From a virus, in the IMG/VR virus record IMGVR_UViG_3300035698_004995, positions 1 to 20,262 of that record: 20,262 nt of DNA. One strand, 5' to 3'. Position 1 is the first letter of the stretch; the number at the start of each line of letters is the position of its first letter. Position numbers and translations under genes: made by a program. This document shows, in pieces, positions 1 through 5,377 of this stretch. The notes below the pieces were generated by a model. That model had not been told where the DNA came from. It saw nothing but the letters and a program-made list of their open reading frames with translations, and searched no databases.

Positions 1-90
1 AGAGGAGATATAGCGGACGATGGGCATTTTGTGAATGATAGTATCACGTACAGTGTAAAAATGGCTTACAATCCAAGTAAAGGAGCTTAA
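1..90 (+). CDS. C-terminal end of an unidentified protein (5' truncated)
   Basis: The frame starting at base 1 is open to a TAA at 88-90 and gives 29 residues, ending in YSVKMAYNPSKGA. The start lies outside the window. The tail contains the ribosome binding site (aaaggagc) of the next gene, two bases upstream of whose ATG this one stops, so both are probably one operon. Too little remains to name a family. Confidence 0.6.
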   Translation, partial: RGDIADDGHFVNDSITYSVKMAYNPSKGA

Positions 91-91
91 A

Positions 92-703
92 ATGAGAACT
101 ATTATATTCGATATTGAAACGAAACCGAATGAGGGGCTGAAAGCCTATTGTGAAGGGACCATTAAACCGAAAGCTAATCTGAAGGACGTTGCTAAGATTG
201 CAGCGGACATTGAGGCTAAAAAGGGCTCCATTACGAAGAAGATGAGTACCGACATTGATTTATTGAGCATTTGTATGGTTGGAGTAAAGGAAGTTGGCTC
301 TGAGGATGGCACGATACTATCATTCGAGGAGTTTGTCGCCTATATAGATGCTGCTTTCAGCGACGGCACACAAAGCGTCAGACTAGTAAGTTTCAATGGA
401 AAGGCTTTCGATGTGCCGGCAATTATAAAGGAAGCGGTGCGATTGGACTATAATCTGCCATGGGCACAATTAAATCAGGCTACTAAGAAATGGGATTGTG
501 ATTTGCATGTGGATATTATGGAGGTGCTTTGTCCTTTTGGTAAGTTTAGGTCTAAAGATGAGTTTGCTAAGATATATTTAGGGTATGATGCGGAACCGAT
601 TGATTTCGCCAATGCTACCAGGGAAGAACTAGAAGCTCATTGTTTAGAGGATTTAGAAGTAACTGAGAAACTATATGAACTGTTTAATGGGAAATTATAC
701 TAG
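92..703 (+). CDS. Predicted DnaQ-like 3'-5' exonuclease (PolB-exonuclease-like, stand-alone)
   Basis: This 203-residue protein has the layout of a stand-alone DEDD-superfamily 3'-5' exonuclease of the PolB-exonuclease type (similar to DNA_pol_B_exo2), which removes nucleotides from DNA 3' ends. Motif I is FDIETKP (D7, E9). Motif II is SFNGKAFDVP (N102, D107). Motif III lies near the C-terminus, HCLEDLEVTEKLY, with D187. No polymerase domain is attached and none follows in the window. In motif III the residue four before the aspartate is His183, where DEDDy enzymes have Tyr (Yx3D) and DEDDh enzymes have Hx4D, so the spacing is DEDDy-like with a His. The start ATG has a good aaaggagc site. Seen: motifs. 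Inferred: proofreading or end-processing in phage replication or recombination. Confidence 0.75.
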   Translation: MRTIIFDIETKPNEGLKAYCEGTIKPKANLKDVAKIAADIEAKKGSITKKMSTDIDLLSICMVGVKEVGSEDGTILSFEEFVAYIDAAFSDGTQSVRLVSFNGKAFDVPAIIKEAVRLDYNLPWAQLNQATKKWDCDLHVDIMEVLCPFGKFRSKDEFAKIYLGYDAEPIDFANATREELEAHCLEDLEVTEKLYELFNGKLY

Positions 704-717
704 AAAGGGGTTATTCT

Positions 718-912
718 ATGATTACTAAATATAACTTAAAAGCCTGTCCGTTCTGTGGATTCGCCGCTAGAATGCAAAAAGTAAGGGCTGGCTGGGACAA
801 CGATACTACTTACTTTAAGGCCGTATGCACTGGATGCGGTGCTAATATGGATCGGTGGCATAAATATGCTGATGAAGCTGAAAGGTTCTGGAATCATCGG
901 GTGGAAGCGTGA
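718..912 (+). CDS. Lar-like restriction-alleviation family zinc protein
   Basis: This 64-residue protein begins with a CPFCG knuckle (residues 10-14), followed by a CTGCG knuckle and an aromatic/acidic tail ending in AERFWNHRV. That is the layout of the Lar-like family (Lar_restr_allev): one zinc ribbon and a conserved W-N-x-R end. Rac-prophage Lar modulates type I restriction in E. coli, but most phage homologues are untested, so an anti-restriction role is inference. It sits 14 bases after the exonuclease gene with an aaagggg ribosome binding site, and overlaps the next gene by 4 bases (GTGA). Confidence 0.7.
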   Translation: MITKYNLKACPFCGFAARMQKVRAGWDNDTTYFKAVCTGCGANMDRWHKYADEAERFWNHRVEA

Positions 913-1820
913 ATGGTTATGATAAGTTAGCTCAATTACAGTCCATGCCGCTTGAAGCGAAAGTGGCTCTTTCAACTCAGCGCATACGTCAATGGTACGA
1001 TCATTGGCATGGAAAGGTATATGTTGCGTTCAGTGGAGGGAAGGATTCGACTGTTCTATTACATTTAGTGCGCTCGTTATATCCTGAAGTAAAAGCAGTG
1101 TTCGTTGATACAGGTCTTGAATATCCAGAGATAAGATTATTTGTTAAGTCAATTGATAATGTTGTGTGGCTTAGGCCTAAGATGGCGTTCAGTGAAGTTG
1201 TAAGGAAATATGGCTATCCAGTTTTAGGGAAATCTACGGCAATGACCATAAGAAAGCTGTTAACGCAAAATCTTTCTGTTAGATACAGGAACAAGCTTAT
1301 GAACGGAGACGAGAGAGGGACTGCTGGAAAGCTGGCAGAAAAATGGAAGATAATGCTAGATGCTCCCTTTAAGATAAGTGAACAATGCTGTGATGTTATG
1401 AAAAAGAATCCAATAAAGGTGTTCGATAAGGAGTTTGGGTTAAAGCAATTTACTGGAGAGATGGCTTCAGAGAGTTTCAATAGGACGAAAGAGTACAATA
1501 AGAGCGGCTGTAATGCGTTTGATAACAAGATTCCTAAAAGCAAACCTTTATCTGTTTGGAATGACTGTGACATTTGGGAGTATATTGAGAGCAGAGCGTT
1601 ATCTTATAGCTCAATCTATGATACTGGGGTAAAGAGGACAGGCTGTATGTTCTGCATGTTTGGAGTGCATCTAGAGAAAGAGCCGAATCGCTTTCAACTA
1701 ATGAAGCATTCTCATCCTAAACAATGGGACTATTGTATAAACAAACTGGGATGCGGAGAAGTCCTAGATTACATTGGAGTAGATTATGGACAACAAGAAG
1801 AGTTTAATTTTAACAAATAA
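909..1820 (+). CDS. Phosphoadenosine phosphosulfate reductase-like / DndC-like PP-loop enzyme
   Basis: This 303-residue protein has the adenylation PP-loop SGGKDS at residues 42-47, followed by VFVDTGLEYPEI, the signature of the PAPS-reductase/ATP-pyrophosphatase superfamily. Several cysteines (QCCDVMKKNP near 155-165, RTGCMFCMFG near 243-252) resemble the cysteine set of phage PAPS-reductase-like and DndC-type proteins, where an Fe-S cluster can be bound. The start is GTG at 909, chosen because it overlaps the previous stop as GTGA; the next in-frame ATG is 12 codons in and has no better site. No dndB, dndD or dndE genes lie nearby, so phosphorothioation is not supported. It may act in sulfur metabolism or nucleic-acid modification; the substrate is unknown. 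Confidence 0.75.
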   Translation: MNGYDKLAQLQSMPLEAKVALSTQRIRQWYDHWHGKVYVAFSGGKDSTVLLHLVRSLYPEVKAVFVDTGLEYPEIRLFVKSIDNVVWLRPKMAFSEVVRKYGYPVLGKSTAMTIRKLLTQNLSVRYRNKLMNGDERGTAGKLAEKWKIMLDAPFKISEQCCDVMKKNPIKVFDKEFGLKQFTGEMASESFNRTKEYNKSGCNAFDNKIPKSKPLSVWNDCDIWEYIESRALSYSSIYDTGVKRTGCMFCMFGVHLEKEPNRFQLMKHSHPKQWDYCINKLGCGEVLDYIGVDYGQQEEFNFNK

Positions 1821-1833
1821 AAAGGAGAACGCA

Positions 1834-2205
1834 ATGATTAAAATTTATGTTGCTGGACATGATCAGAGAACGTCAAGAAAAATAGCTGAAATGTTGCCTA
1901 GAGATAAGGTGCAGATAACAGCATCTTGGCTATATGTGGATATGGATTTTGAGAAAGTTATGGACGAGTTCGAGAAGATGGATGGAGCTAATAGAGATGT
2001 TAATGAGATACTAGATGCTGATGCTATTCTGTTCCTTGCGTCTCTACGAAGATCGCCGGGAGGTAAGCATGTGGAACTTGGGGTAGCTATTGGGGCAGGT
2101 AAGAAAGTGTTCGCTATTGGGCATAGAGAGAATTTCTTAATGTTCAGTGATAAGGTTAGCATGTTCGATTCAGTTGAAGATTTTATTAATAGAGGACTTG
2201 CATAG
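1834..2205 (+). CDS. Nucleoside 2-deoxyribosyltransferase-like protein
   Basis: The protein is 123 residues from ATG 1834, which has the site aaaggagaac; an in-frame ATG 48 bases upstream lies inside the preceding gene and lacks one. It starts with a strand IKIYVAG and continues with NRDVNEILDADAILFLAS and SPGGKHVELGVAIGAGKKVFAIG. This is the pattern of the nucleoside 2-deoxyribosyltransferase family: Asp near a short strand, then a Glu in GxxxELGxA as the likely nucleophile. Family members move deoxyribose between bases or hydrolyse nucleotides. Together with the downstream PRPP synthetase this suggests nucleotide salvage. Enzymes of this fold also occur in anti-defence and signalling, so the exact reaction is open. 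Confidence 0.7.
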   Translation: MIKIYVAGHDQRTSRKIAEMLPRDKVQITASWLYVDMDFEKVMDEFEKMDGANRDVNEILDADAILFLASLRRSPGGKHVELGVAIGAGKKVFAIGHRENFLMFSDKVSMFDSVEDFINRGLA

Positions 2206-2219
2206 GAGGACACACGATA

Positions 2220-2255
2220 TGGTTACAAGAGTTTTTAAAACAATGCGCACCTAAC
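2220..2255 (+). CDS. Possible 11-residue mini-ORF ending in a repeat
   Basis: ATG 2220 follows a strong aggagg site (2206-2211) and gives MVTRVFKTMRT, stopping inside the 20-bp repeat at 2245-2264. It may be a leftover 5' end of a larger gene cut at the repeat, or a leader peptide. Low confidence as a functional gene. Confidence 0.25.
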
Positions 2256-2264
2256 CAGTAACAG
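2245..2264 (+). repeat. 20-bp direct repeat, copy 1
   Basis: The sequence GCGCACCTAACCAGTAACAG occurs here and, identically, at 4184-4203. Both copies lie just after a tiny interrupted ORF and just before a ribosome binding site. This position suggests a recombination or deletion junction between small gene cassettes. Confidence 0.8.
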
Positions 2265-2277
2265 AAAGAGAGTTGAT

Positions 2278-2331
2278 ATGGCAAATTGCATCTTTTGTAA
2301 ATACAGCTATCAAGGGAAGGATAAGATATGA
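2278..2331 (+). CDS. 17-residue Cys-containing mini-ORF before the PRPP synthetase
   Basis: ATG 2278 has a weak agaaagagag site and encodes MANCIFCKYSYQGKDKI. Its TGA overlaps the next ATG as ATGA, the junction used by real genes throughout this region. The CxxC looks like the first half of a zinc ribbon, so it may be a truncated relative of the small zinc proteins downstream. It could serve to couple translation into the next gene. Confidence 0.35.
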   Translation: MANCIFCKYSYQGKDKI

Positions 2332-3071
2332 GCATCGAACTATTTGGAAGTAGTTACAAATTTATACAATTCCCAGCGGGTGAATCACACGTAAGAGTCA
2401 CTAGAGAATCTGGTGAAGTAAGAATCAAGTGGACATATGAGGACGATAGTGAATTGTTTATACTGCTATTACTATGCGATGCCCTAAACAGGCTTCAAAT
2501 CAATATAGCATTCATTCAAATCCCTTATGTTCCGCACGCACGCCAGGATAGAATAACAGTTCCGGGAGAATCGCTGTCTATCAAGGTCTTCGCTGATGTG
2601 TTAAATACGCTAGGTGAGACTATCTTAATAAACGATGCACACTCACCAGTAACAACGGCTCTAATTAATAATTGTGTGGAAATAACACAATATGAAGGGC
2701 TACAACATGTACTTGAAGATAAGATCGCATTCTATCTCGTGTGTCCAGACGCAGGAGCCCATAAGAAAATCATTGAGTTCGCTACTCACAGAGGGTGCCT
2801 TGGTATCGTTGAGTGCTCAAAAGTACGCGATACAGTCACTGGTAATATTGTCGAGACAAAAGTAGATTTAGACTACACACCAGATATGGAAATGATTATC
2901 ATTGACGACATATGTGACGGTGGTAGAACATTTATTGAAATAGCCAAAGTGCTGCATGCTAACCATGCGGGTAAAGTAACATTGGCTGTGACTCATGGCC
3001 TATTCACCAAAGGCATCGAAGCCTTGGACATTATTGACGAAATTTGGACTAGGGAAGGGAAAGCGAAATGA
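2328..3071 (+). CDS. prs: Ribose-phosphate pyrophosphokinase (PRPP synthetase)
   Basis: This 247-residue protein is predicted to make PRPP from ribose 5-phosphate and ATP. Motifs in order: YVPHARQDR (residues 67-75; the bacterial enzyme has a similar aromatic-xx-ARQDR), NDAHSP with D103/H105 of the metal/ATP site, PDAGAHKK (140-147, pyrophosphate region), and the PRPP-binding loop IIIDDICDGGRT (190-201). At 247 residues it is shorter than the ~310-residue cellular enzyme, as in other phage homologues. Phage prs genes often accompany a nicotinamide phosphoribosyltransferase in NAD+ rebuilding that counters NAD-depleting defences; no such gene is in this window. The deoxyribosyltransferase-like neighbour fits nucleotide or NAD salvage. 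The start overlaps the previous mini-ORF as ATGA. Confidence 0.85.
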   Translation: MSIELFGSSYKFIQFPAGESHVRVTRESGEVRIKWTYEDDSELFILLLLCDALNRLQINIAFIQIPYVPHARQDRITVPGESLSIKVFADVLNTLGETILINDAHSPVTTALINNCVEITQYEGLQHVLEDKIAFYLVCPDAGAHKKIIEFATHRGCLGIVECSKVRDTVTGNIVETKVDLDYTPDMEMIIIDDICDGGRTFIEIAKVLHANHAGKVTLAVTHGLFTKGIEALDIIDEIWTREGKAK

Positions 3072-3097
3072 CAGAATTGCAATCTTATTTAAAATAA
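3068..3097 (+). CDS. Possible 9-residue mini-ORF after prs
   Basis: ATG 3068 overlaps the prs stop as ATGA and reads MTELQSYLK before TAA. The context (gggaaagcgaaATGACA) resembles the repeated start sites at 3325 and 4137. It may be a start-site remnant of a lost cassette rather than a working gene. Confidence 0.2.
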   Translation: MTELQSYLK

Positions 3098-3110
3098 CAA
3101 AGAAAAAGTA

Positions 3111-3176
3111 ATGGATAATAAATCCAAAAAAGTAGTTGTAAATGATTGGAAAACGAACGAAGGAGGTAACAGATGA
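3111..3176 (+). CDS. Possible 21-residue basic mini-ORF
   Basis: ATG 3111 opens a short frame starting MDNKSKKVVVNDW and ending at a TGA that overlaps the next ATG (ATGA). Its ribosome binding site is weak (aaagaaaaag). No recognisable domain; it may be a coupling leader. Confidence 0.25.
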   Translation: MDNKSKKVVVNDWKTNEGGNR

Positions 3177-3186
3177 CAAATAAGAG
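3161..3186 (+). repeat. 26-bp start-site direct repeat, copy 1
   Basis: The 26 bases from aggaggtaacag through ATGACAAATAAGAG are identical to 3956-3981. The repeat covers the ribosome binding site, the start codon and the first codons (MTNK) of two otherwise different small genes. Confidence 0.8.
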
Positions 3187-3328
3187 GTGTTGTGATTGTG
3201 TCCACTTTCACAGAGATGATAGAGACGAACAGCCATATTGCTTTTATGGAGTGCTTGTAAAACTAAATCCTAAAAATGTGTGTTATAAATATAAACGTAA
3301 ATGGTATAAGTTTGGGAGAGCGAGATGA
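3173..3328 (+). CDS. Small Cys-rich probable zinc-binding protein (51 aa)
   Basis: The product starts MTNKRCCDCVHFHRD and has further cysteines in YCFYG and NVCYKYK, giving a CxxC...C...C arrangement typical of tiny phage zinc-knuckle proteins. The end is basic (YKYKRKWYKFGRAR), compatible with nucleic-acid binding. The ribosome binding site is aaggaggt, and the stop overlaps the next start as ATGA. Function unknown. Confidence 0.65.
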   Translation: MTNKRCCDCVHFHRDDRDEQPYCFYGVLVKLNPKNVCYKYKRKWYKFGRAR

Positions 3329-3885
3329 TAAATAAGAGTGAGAGAACTGATGAGATTACTGAGTTGGATAGAGAGCTCGTGCAATACAGGTGCGCCTTAG
3401 AGATGGAGATTGCTGGGTTAAGGGCTGAACTAGCAAAACACAAGGTAAAGCAGGAGCTTGATGCAACAGAAATATTCGCCCACTTAATGCTTAGGTCAGA
3501 TGCTTGCGACGATGGCAGAGCAAATATTGCGATTGAAGATTTGGAGCAAGCTCTTTCTGGGTTCGTGGTAAAGCAGGAGAGTGGACTTGTTGAAAGATTT
3601 GACAGAGACATAGCAAACGACTTCGGCACTAGACCTAGTGATAAACAGGAGTGGGTTAGTGTTGAGGATAGGTTGCCAATAAATTGTGGAGAATATGCTG
3701 TTATTTGTCACTACGAAGGAGAAACTTGTGACGGTTATATTGTATGCGAGCCTTCTTGTTACAAAGAGATAATGAAGATAAGTTTTGCTGAAGACAAAGA
3801 AATTCTTTGTAATAGTCAGTTTGATAGCGAGTGGGAATGTGTAGTCTATTGGATGCCATTACCTGAATCACCAAAGGAGGTGTAG
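3325..3885 (+). CDS. Accessory protein with N-terminal coiled coil and C-terminal DUF551 domain
   Basis: This 186-residue protein has a charged helical N-terminus likely to form a coiled coil (about residues 5-45), a linker, and a C-terminal DUF551 domain. The domain starts at WVSVEDRLPINCGEYAVIC (about residue 110) and ends in YWMPLPESP. DUF551 is a common phage/prophage domain of unknown function. The start follows gggagagcgag and overlaps the preceding stop as ATGA; its first codons (ATGATAAATAAGAG) resemble the MTNK start cassette. Confidence 0.75.
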   Translation: MINKSERTDEITELDRELVQYRCALEMEIAGLRAELAKHKVKQELDATEIFAHLMLRSDACDDGRANIAIEDLEQALSGFVVKQESGLVERFDRDIANDFGTRPSDKQEWVSVEDRLPINCGEYAVICHYEGETCDGYIVCEPSCYKEIMKISFAEDKEILCNSQFDSEWECVVYWMPLPESPKEV

Positions 3886-3887
3886 TT

Positions 3888-3971
3888 GTGAATATTTGGA
3901 TTATTGTCTTGTTGTTTTATTTAACATTCATTTTGGGTGCAATCGTAGGATATACAGGAGGTAACAGATGA
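3888..3971 (+). CDS. Single-pass membrane peptide (27 aa, GTG start)
   Basis: A GTG at 3888, nine bases after a perfect aaggaggt, opens a 27-residue frame. It has one hydrophobic helix (IWIIVLLFYLTFILGAIVG) and a short polar end. Its TGA overlaps the next ATG. The strong binding site and overlap support a real gene. Membrane microproteins of this kind appear in phage accessory regions; function unknown. Confidence 0.55.
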   Translation: MNIWIIVLLFYLTFILGAIVGYTGGNR

Positions 3972-3981
3972 CAAATAAGAG
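3956..3981 (+). repeat. 26-bp start-site direct repeat, copy 2
   Basis: Identical to 3161-3186. It places the same ribosome binding site and MTNK start codons in front of a different small gene. Confidence 0.8.
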
Positions 3982-4147
3982 CTTGTTACCAGATTTTATA
4001 ATAAAAGCAAGCAAGATACTTTTAAAAGAGGAATACTGTCCCCATCATGTTGGGTTGAAAGCAGACAGGGAAGCGTGTGTCAAACACGAATGCGATAAGT
4101 GTTGGAAAGAAGCCATTAAACAGTTGGGAGAGCGAAATGACAAATAA
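3968..4147 (+). CDS. Small Cys/His-rich protein (59 aa)
   Basis: The product starts MTNKSLLPDFIIKASK and has the motif EYCPHH, then ACVKHECDKCW. That makes four cysteines plus histidines arranged as a probable single zinc site. It shares its start region with the gene at 3173 through the 26-bp repeat, but the bodies differ. It overlaps the next mini-ORF by 11 bases. Function unknown. Confidence 0.6.
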   Translation: MTNKSLLPDFIIKASKILLKEEYCPHHVGLKADREACVKHECDKCWKEAIKQLGERNDK

Positions 4148-4184
4148 GCAGGGAGTCAAAGACTACCTACTAAACATTACCTAG
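4137..4184 (+). CDS. 15-residue mini-ORF with MTNK start, probable gene remnant
   Basis: ATG 4137 in gggagagcgaaATGACAAATAAG is the third MTNK start in 1 kb. It reads MTNKQGVKDYLLNIT and stops at the first base of the 20-bp repeat (4184-4203). It looks like the 5' end of a cassette gene cut at the repeat. Confidence 0.3.
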   Translation: MTNKQGVKDYLLNIT

Positions 4185-4203
4185 CGCACCTAACCAGTAA
4201 CAG
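4184..4203 (+). repeat. 20-bp direct repeat, copy 2
   Basis: Identical to 2245-2264. It begins at the last base of the stop codon of the mini-ORF at 4137, and the next ribosome binding site (aggaggag) overlaps its end. Confidence 0.8.
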
Positions 4204-4221
4204 GAGGAGAATAACAACCTA

Positions 4222-4617
4222 ATGGACAATCTACGCAATAACACAATAACAACAACAATGGAACTATTCTTTAAAGGGCGTGACATCAATGCGATTTCCG
4301 GGGGAGCAAGTGTAACGGCTGGAAATGCTGTAAGCGTCAAGACCATCAAGAAGGTTATTAAGAAATGCCTGTCTGACTATACCGAACACAAGAGAAACAG
4401 GCTTAGATGCCAATATTGGGCGAAACAGGCTAAGTATGAGGTGGCCATTAATGGATGCACGGTGCTACAAAAAGCAGGGCATGATGTGTCTGCTGATAAT
4501 GGACAAAGTATTTCTAATTTAGTTGATAGCATGGAGCCATTAAGACGAGCTATTGGATATTGGGATGAGGGGACTATTTATGAACTGGATTATATGATTG
4601 GAGAGGAGTTGGTATGA
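4222..4617 (+). CDS. Hypothetical protein (131 aa)
   Basis: Not recognised. The protein has a Thr-rich N-terminus (NNTITTTMELFFKGRD), a small-residue stretch (ISGGASVTAGNAVSVKT), a basic middle (KKVIKKC, HKRNRLRCQYWAKQAKYE) and an acidic end. Soluble, with no signal or membrane segment. The ATG is 12 bases after aggaggag, rather long; an in-frame ATG at 4258 is an alternative start. It overlaps the next gene by 4 bases (ATGA). Confidence 0.6.
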   Translation: MDNLRNNTITTTMELFFKGRDINAISGGASVTAGNAVSVKTIKKVIKKCLSDYTEHKRNRLRCQYWAKQAKYEVAINGCTVLQKAGHDVSADNGQSISNLVDSMEPLRRAIGYWDEGTIYELDYMIGEELV

Positions 4618-4832
4618 CAATAGAAAATCAAGATGCCTACATTGATAATTTCTTAACTAAAGCATTTAACGTTCTAACCGATCACTCTAAGGGATGCTAT
4701 AACCGAGATTGCACATGGGAGTATTTATCTTACCATTATAATAAATGTGTTCAGGAACTATGTGGGGATAATGGGGTTGAGAGTCTTAGAGAGAAACGGA
4801 TGAGCACAAGGGGGTTGAATGGCACAGACTAG
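4614..4832 (+). CDS. Hypothetical small protein (72 aa)
   Basis: Not recognised. The middle contains GCYNRDCTWEYLSYHYNKCVQELCG, with four cysteines and several aromatics, followed by a basic tail. The start follows gagaggagt and overlaps the previous stop; the end overlaps the next gene by 14 bases. Confidence 0.6.
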   Translation: MTIENQDAYIDNFLTKAFNVLTDHSKGCYNRDCTWEYLSYHYNKCVQELCGDNGVESLREKRMSTRGLNGTD

Positions 4833-5028
4833 GTTTGGTAGTTTAATAGAAGGTCTTACTAATATCGTTATTGGTTACACAATAAACTTTATTATTAACA
4901 TGCTGGTATTGCCGTTTTTTGTAGAGGGATTCACGGTAAAGGACAATCTGGTATTAGGTGTTATCTACACGGCAATTTCACTGGTTAGATCGTATGTTAT
5001 TAGAAGGTTCTTTAATGGGAAGGAGTAA
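4819..5028 (+). CDS. DUF7220-like small membrane protein
   Basis: This 69-residue protein matches the layout of the small phage family DUF7220. It starts FGSLIEGLTNIVIGYTINFIIN (first membrane helix), then LPFFVEGFTVKDNLVLGVIYTAISLVRSYVIRRFFNG (second helix and conserved RSYxxRRxFN end). Two membrane passes are predicted. The start has a purine-rich agggggttga site and lies inside the previous gene's end. Function unknown. It is the last gene before the 349-base gene-free region. Confidence 0.7.
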   Translation: MAQTRFGSLIEGLTNIVIGYTINFIINMLVLPFFVEGFTVKDNLVLGVIYTAISLVRSYVIRRFFNGKE

Positions 5029-5053
5029 TATATCTCAGCTAATTGCACATGAG

Positions 5054-5066
5054 GTCTTGACAAGAC
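5054..5066. promoter_or_regulatory. Palindromic operator candidate over the -35 box
   Basis: GTCTTG-A-CAAGAC is a perfect inverted repeat of 6-base arms around one base. It covers the TTGACA -35 element (5057-5062), so a dimeric repressor bound here would block RNA polymerase. No repressor gene was recognised in the window. Confidence 0.5.
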
Positions 5067-5085
5067 GCACCAAATTTGATACAAT
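5057..5085 (+). promoter_or_regulatory. Strong sigma70-type promoter
   Basis: TTGACA (5057-5062), a 17-base spacer, then TACAAT (5080-5085): a perfect -35 and a near-perfect -10 at optimal spacing. Transcription is expected to start at about 5091-5093, the first base of the stem at 5092-5100. It lies in the only sizeable gene-free stretch of the window. Confidence 0.75.
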
Positions 5086-5091
5086 GTAAAA

Positions 5092-5208
5092 CATCCACTG
5101 GAAGATTAAAAGTATTTCTTTTTACACACCTCCTCCCTTGAGAGTAAGGGTGCAATGCCGTATCAGTGGATGATATAAAACTCGGTGTTGCGCCCTTTCT
5201 TTCTCTTT
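5092..5208 (+). ncRNA. Candidate structured RNA / attenuated leader (~117 nt)
   Basis: No ORF covers this stretch. From the predicted start, catccactg (5092-5100) pairs perfectly with cagtggatg (5164-5172), closing a 63-base interior. Inside are a weak AU hairpin (5108-5112 with 5118-5122) and a hairpin ccctt/aaggg (5135-5139 with 5146-5150). The stretch 5126-5136 (acacctcctcc) is single-stranded or partly paired and contains the 16S rRNA anti-Shine-Dalgarno sequence cacctcct. A competing 15-bp helix (5146-5160 with 5183-5197) uses the aaggg strand and is followed by a U-rich tract, as in an intrinsic terminator. This could be a free small RNA or a switch-type leader. No known riboswitch or ribozyme core was recognised. 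Pairing is from reading only. Confidence 0.5.
5146..5208 (+). terminator. Probable intrinsic terminator of the structured RNA
   Basis: AAGGGTGCAATGCCG (5146-5160) can pair with CGGTGTTGCGCCCTT (5183-5197) over 15 bp, including three G-U pairs. The loop is 22 bases and the pyrimidine-rich tttctttctcttt follows (5196-5208). The large loop contains the 3' strand of the closing stem, so terminator and closing stem would form a pseudoknot or exclude each other. Confidence 0.5.
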
Positions 5209-5377
5209 AGAGGACTTTTAAGCCACACAAATAACAGCGAGTAACTAGGGCATGAATTAACTTAACTAAATAACATTGAAACCGTATCTAGTGAAGAGCC
5301 TTGAAGAAGCAGTTGCCACCACAACACTAGTTACTCGCTATTAATAAGGTTACGACCGAAACTAAAGGAGGTTACAG
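5209..5377 (+). other. Gene-free remainder of the intergenic region
   Basis: This 169-base stretch between the terminator-like RNA and the next ribosome binding site has no ORF with a usable start. Apart from the long inverted repeat at 5236-5339 and the aaaggaggtt site (5364-5373), I see nothing assignable. It may be the untranslated leader of the recombination operon or part of a replication origin. Confidence 0.4.
5236..5339. repeat. 13-bp perfect inverted repeat enclosing 78 bases
   Basis: AGCGAGTAACTAG (5236-5248) is the exact reverse complement of CTAGTTACTCGCT (5327-5339). The next four bases inside the left arm (ggca) can pair with tgcc near 5314-5317. An alternative pairing, ctagtg (5288-5293) with cactag (5325-5330), would compete with the long stem. 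No T-run follows, so it is not a standard terminator. It could be an RNA domain, an origin element or a protein-binding site. Confidence 0.65.

Noticed and set aside
909-1820. DNA phosphorothioation (dnd) system
   Set aside because: Only the PP-loop enzyme resembles DndC; no dndA, B, D or E homologues lie around it.
2328-3071. Adenine/orotate phosphoribosyltransferase instead of PRPP synthetase
   Set aside because: Both the ARQDR region and the DAH metal site precede the PRPP loop, as in PRPP synthetases and not in simple transferases.
5236-5339. tRNA or intrinsic terminator in the intergenic dyad
   Set aside because: No cloverleaf, no T-loop sequence and no T-run after the stem.
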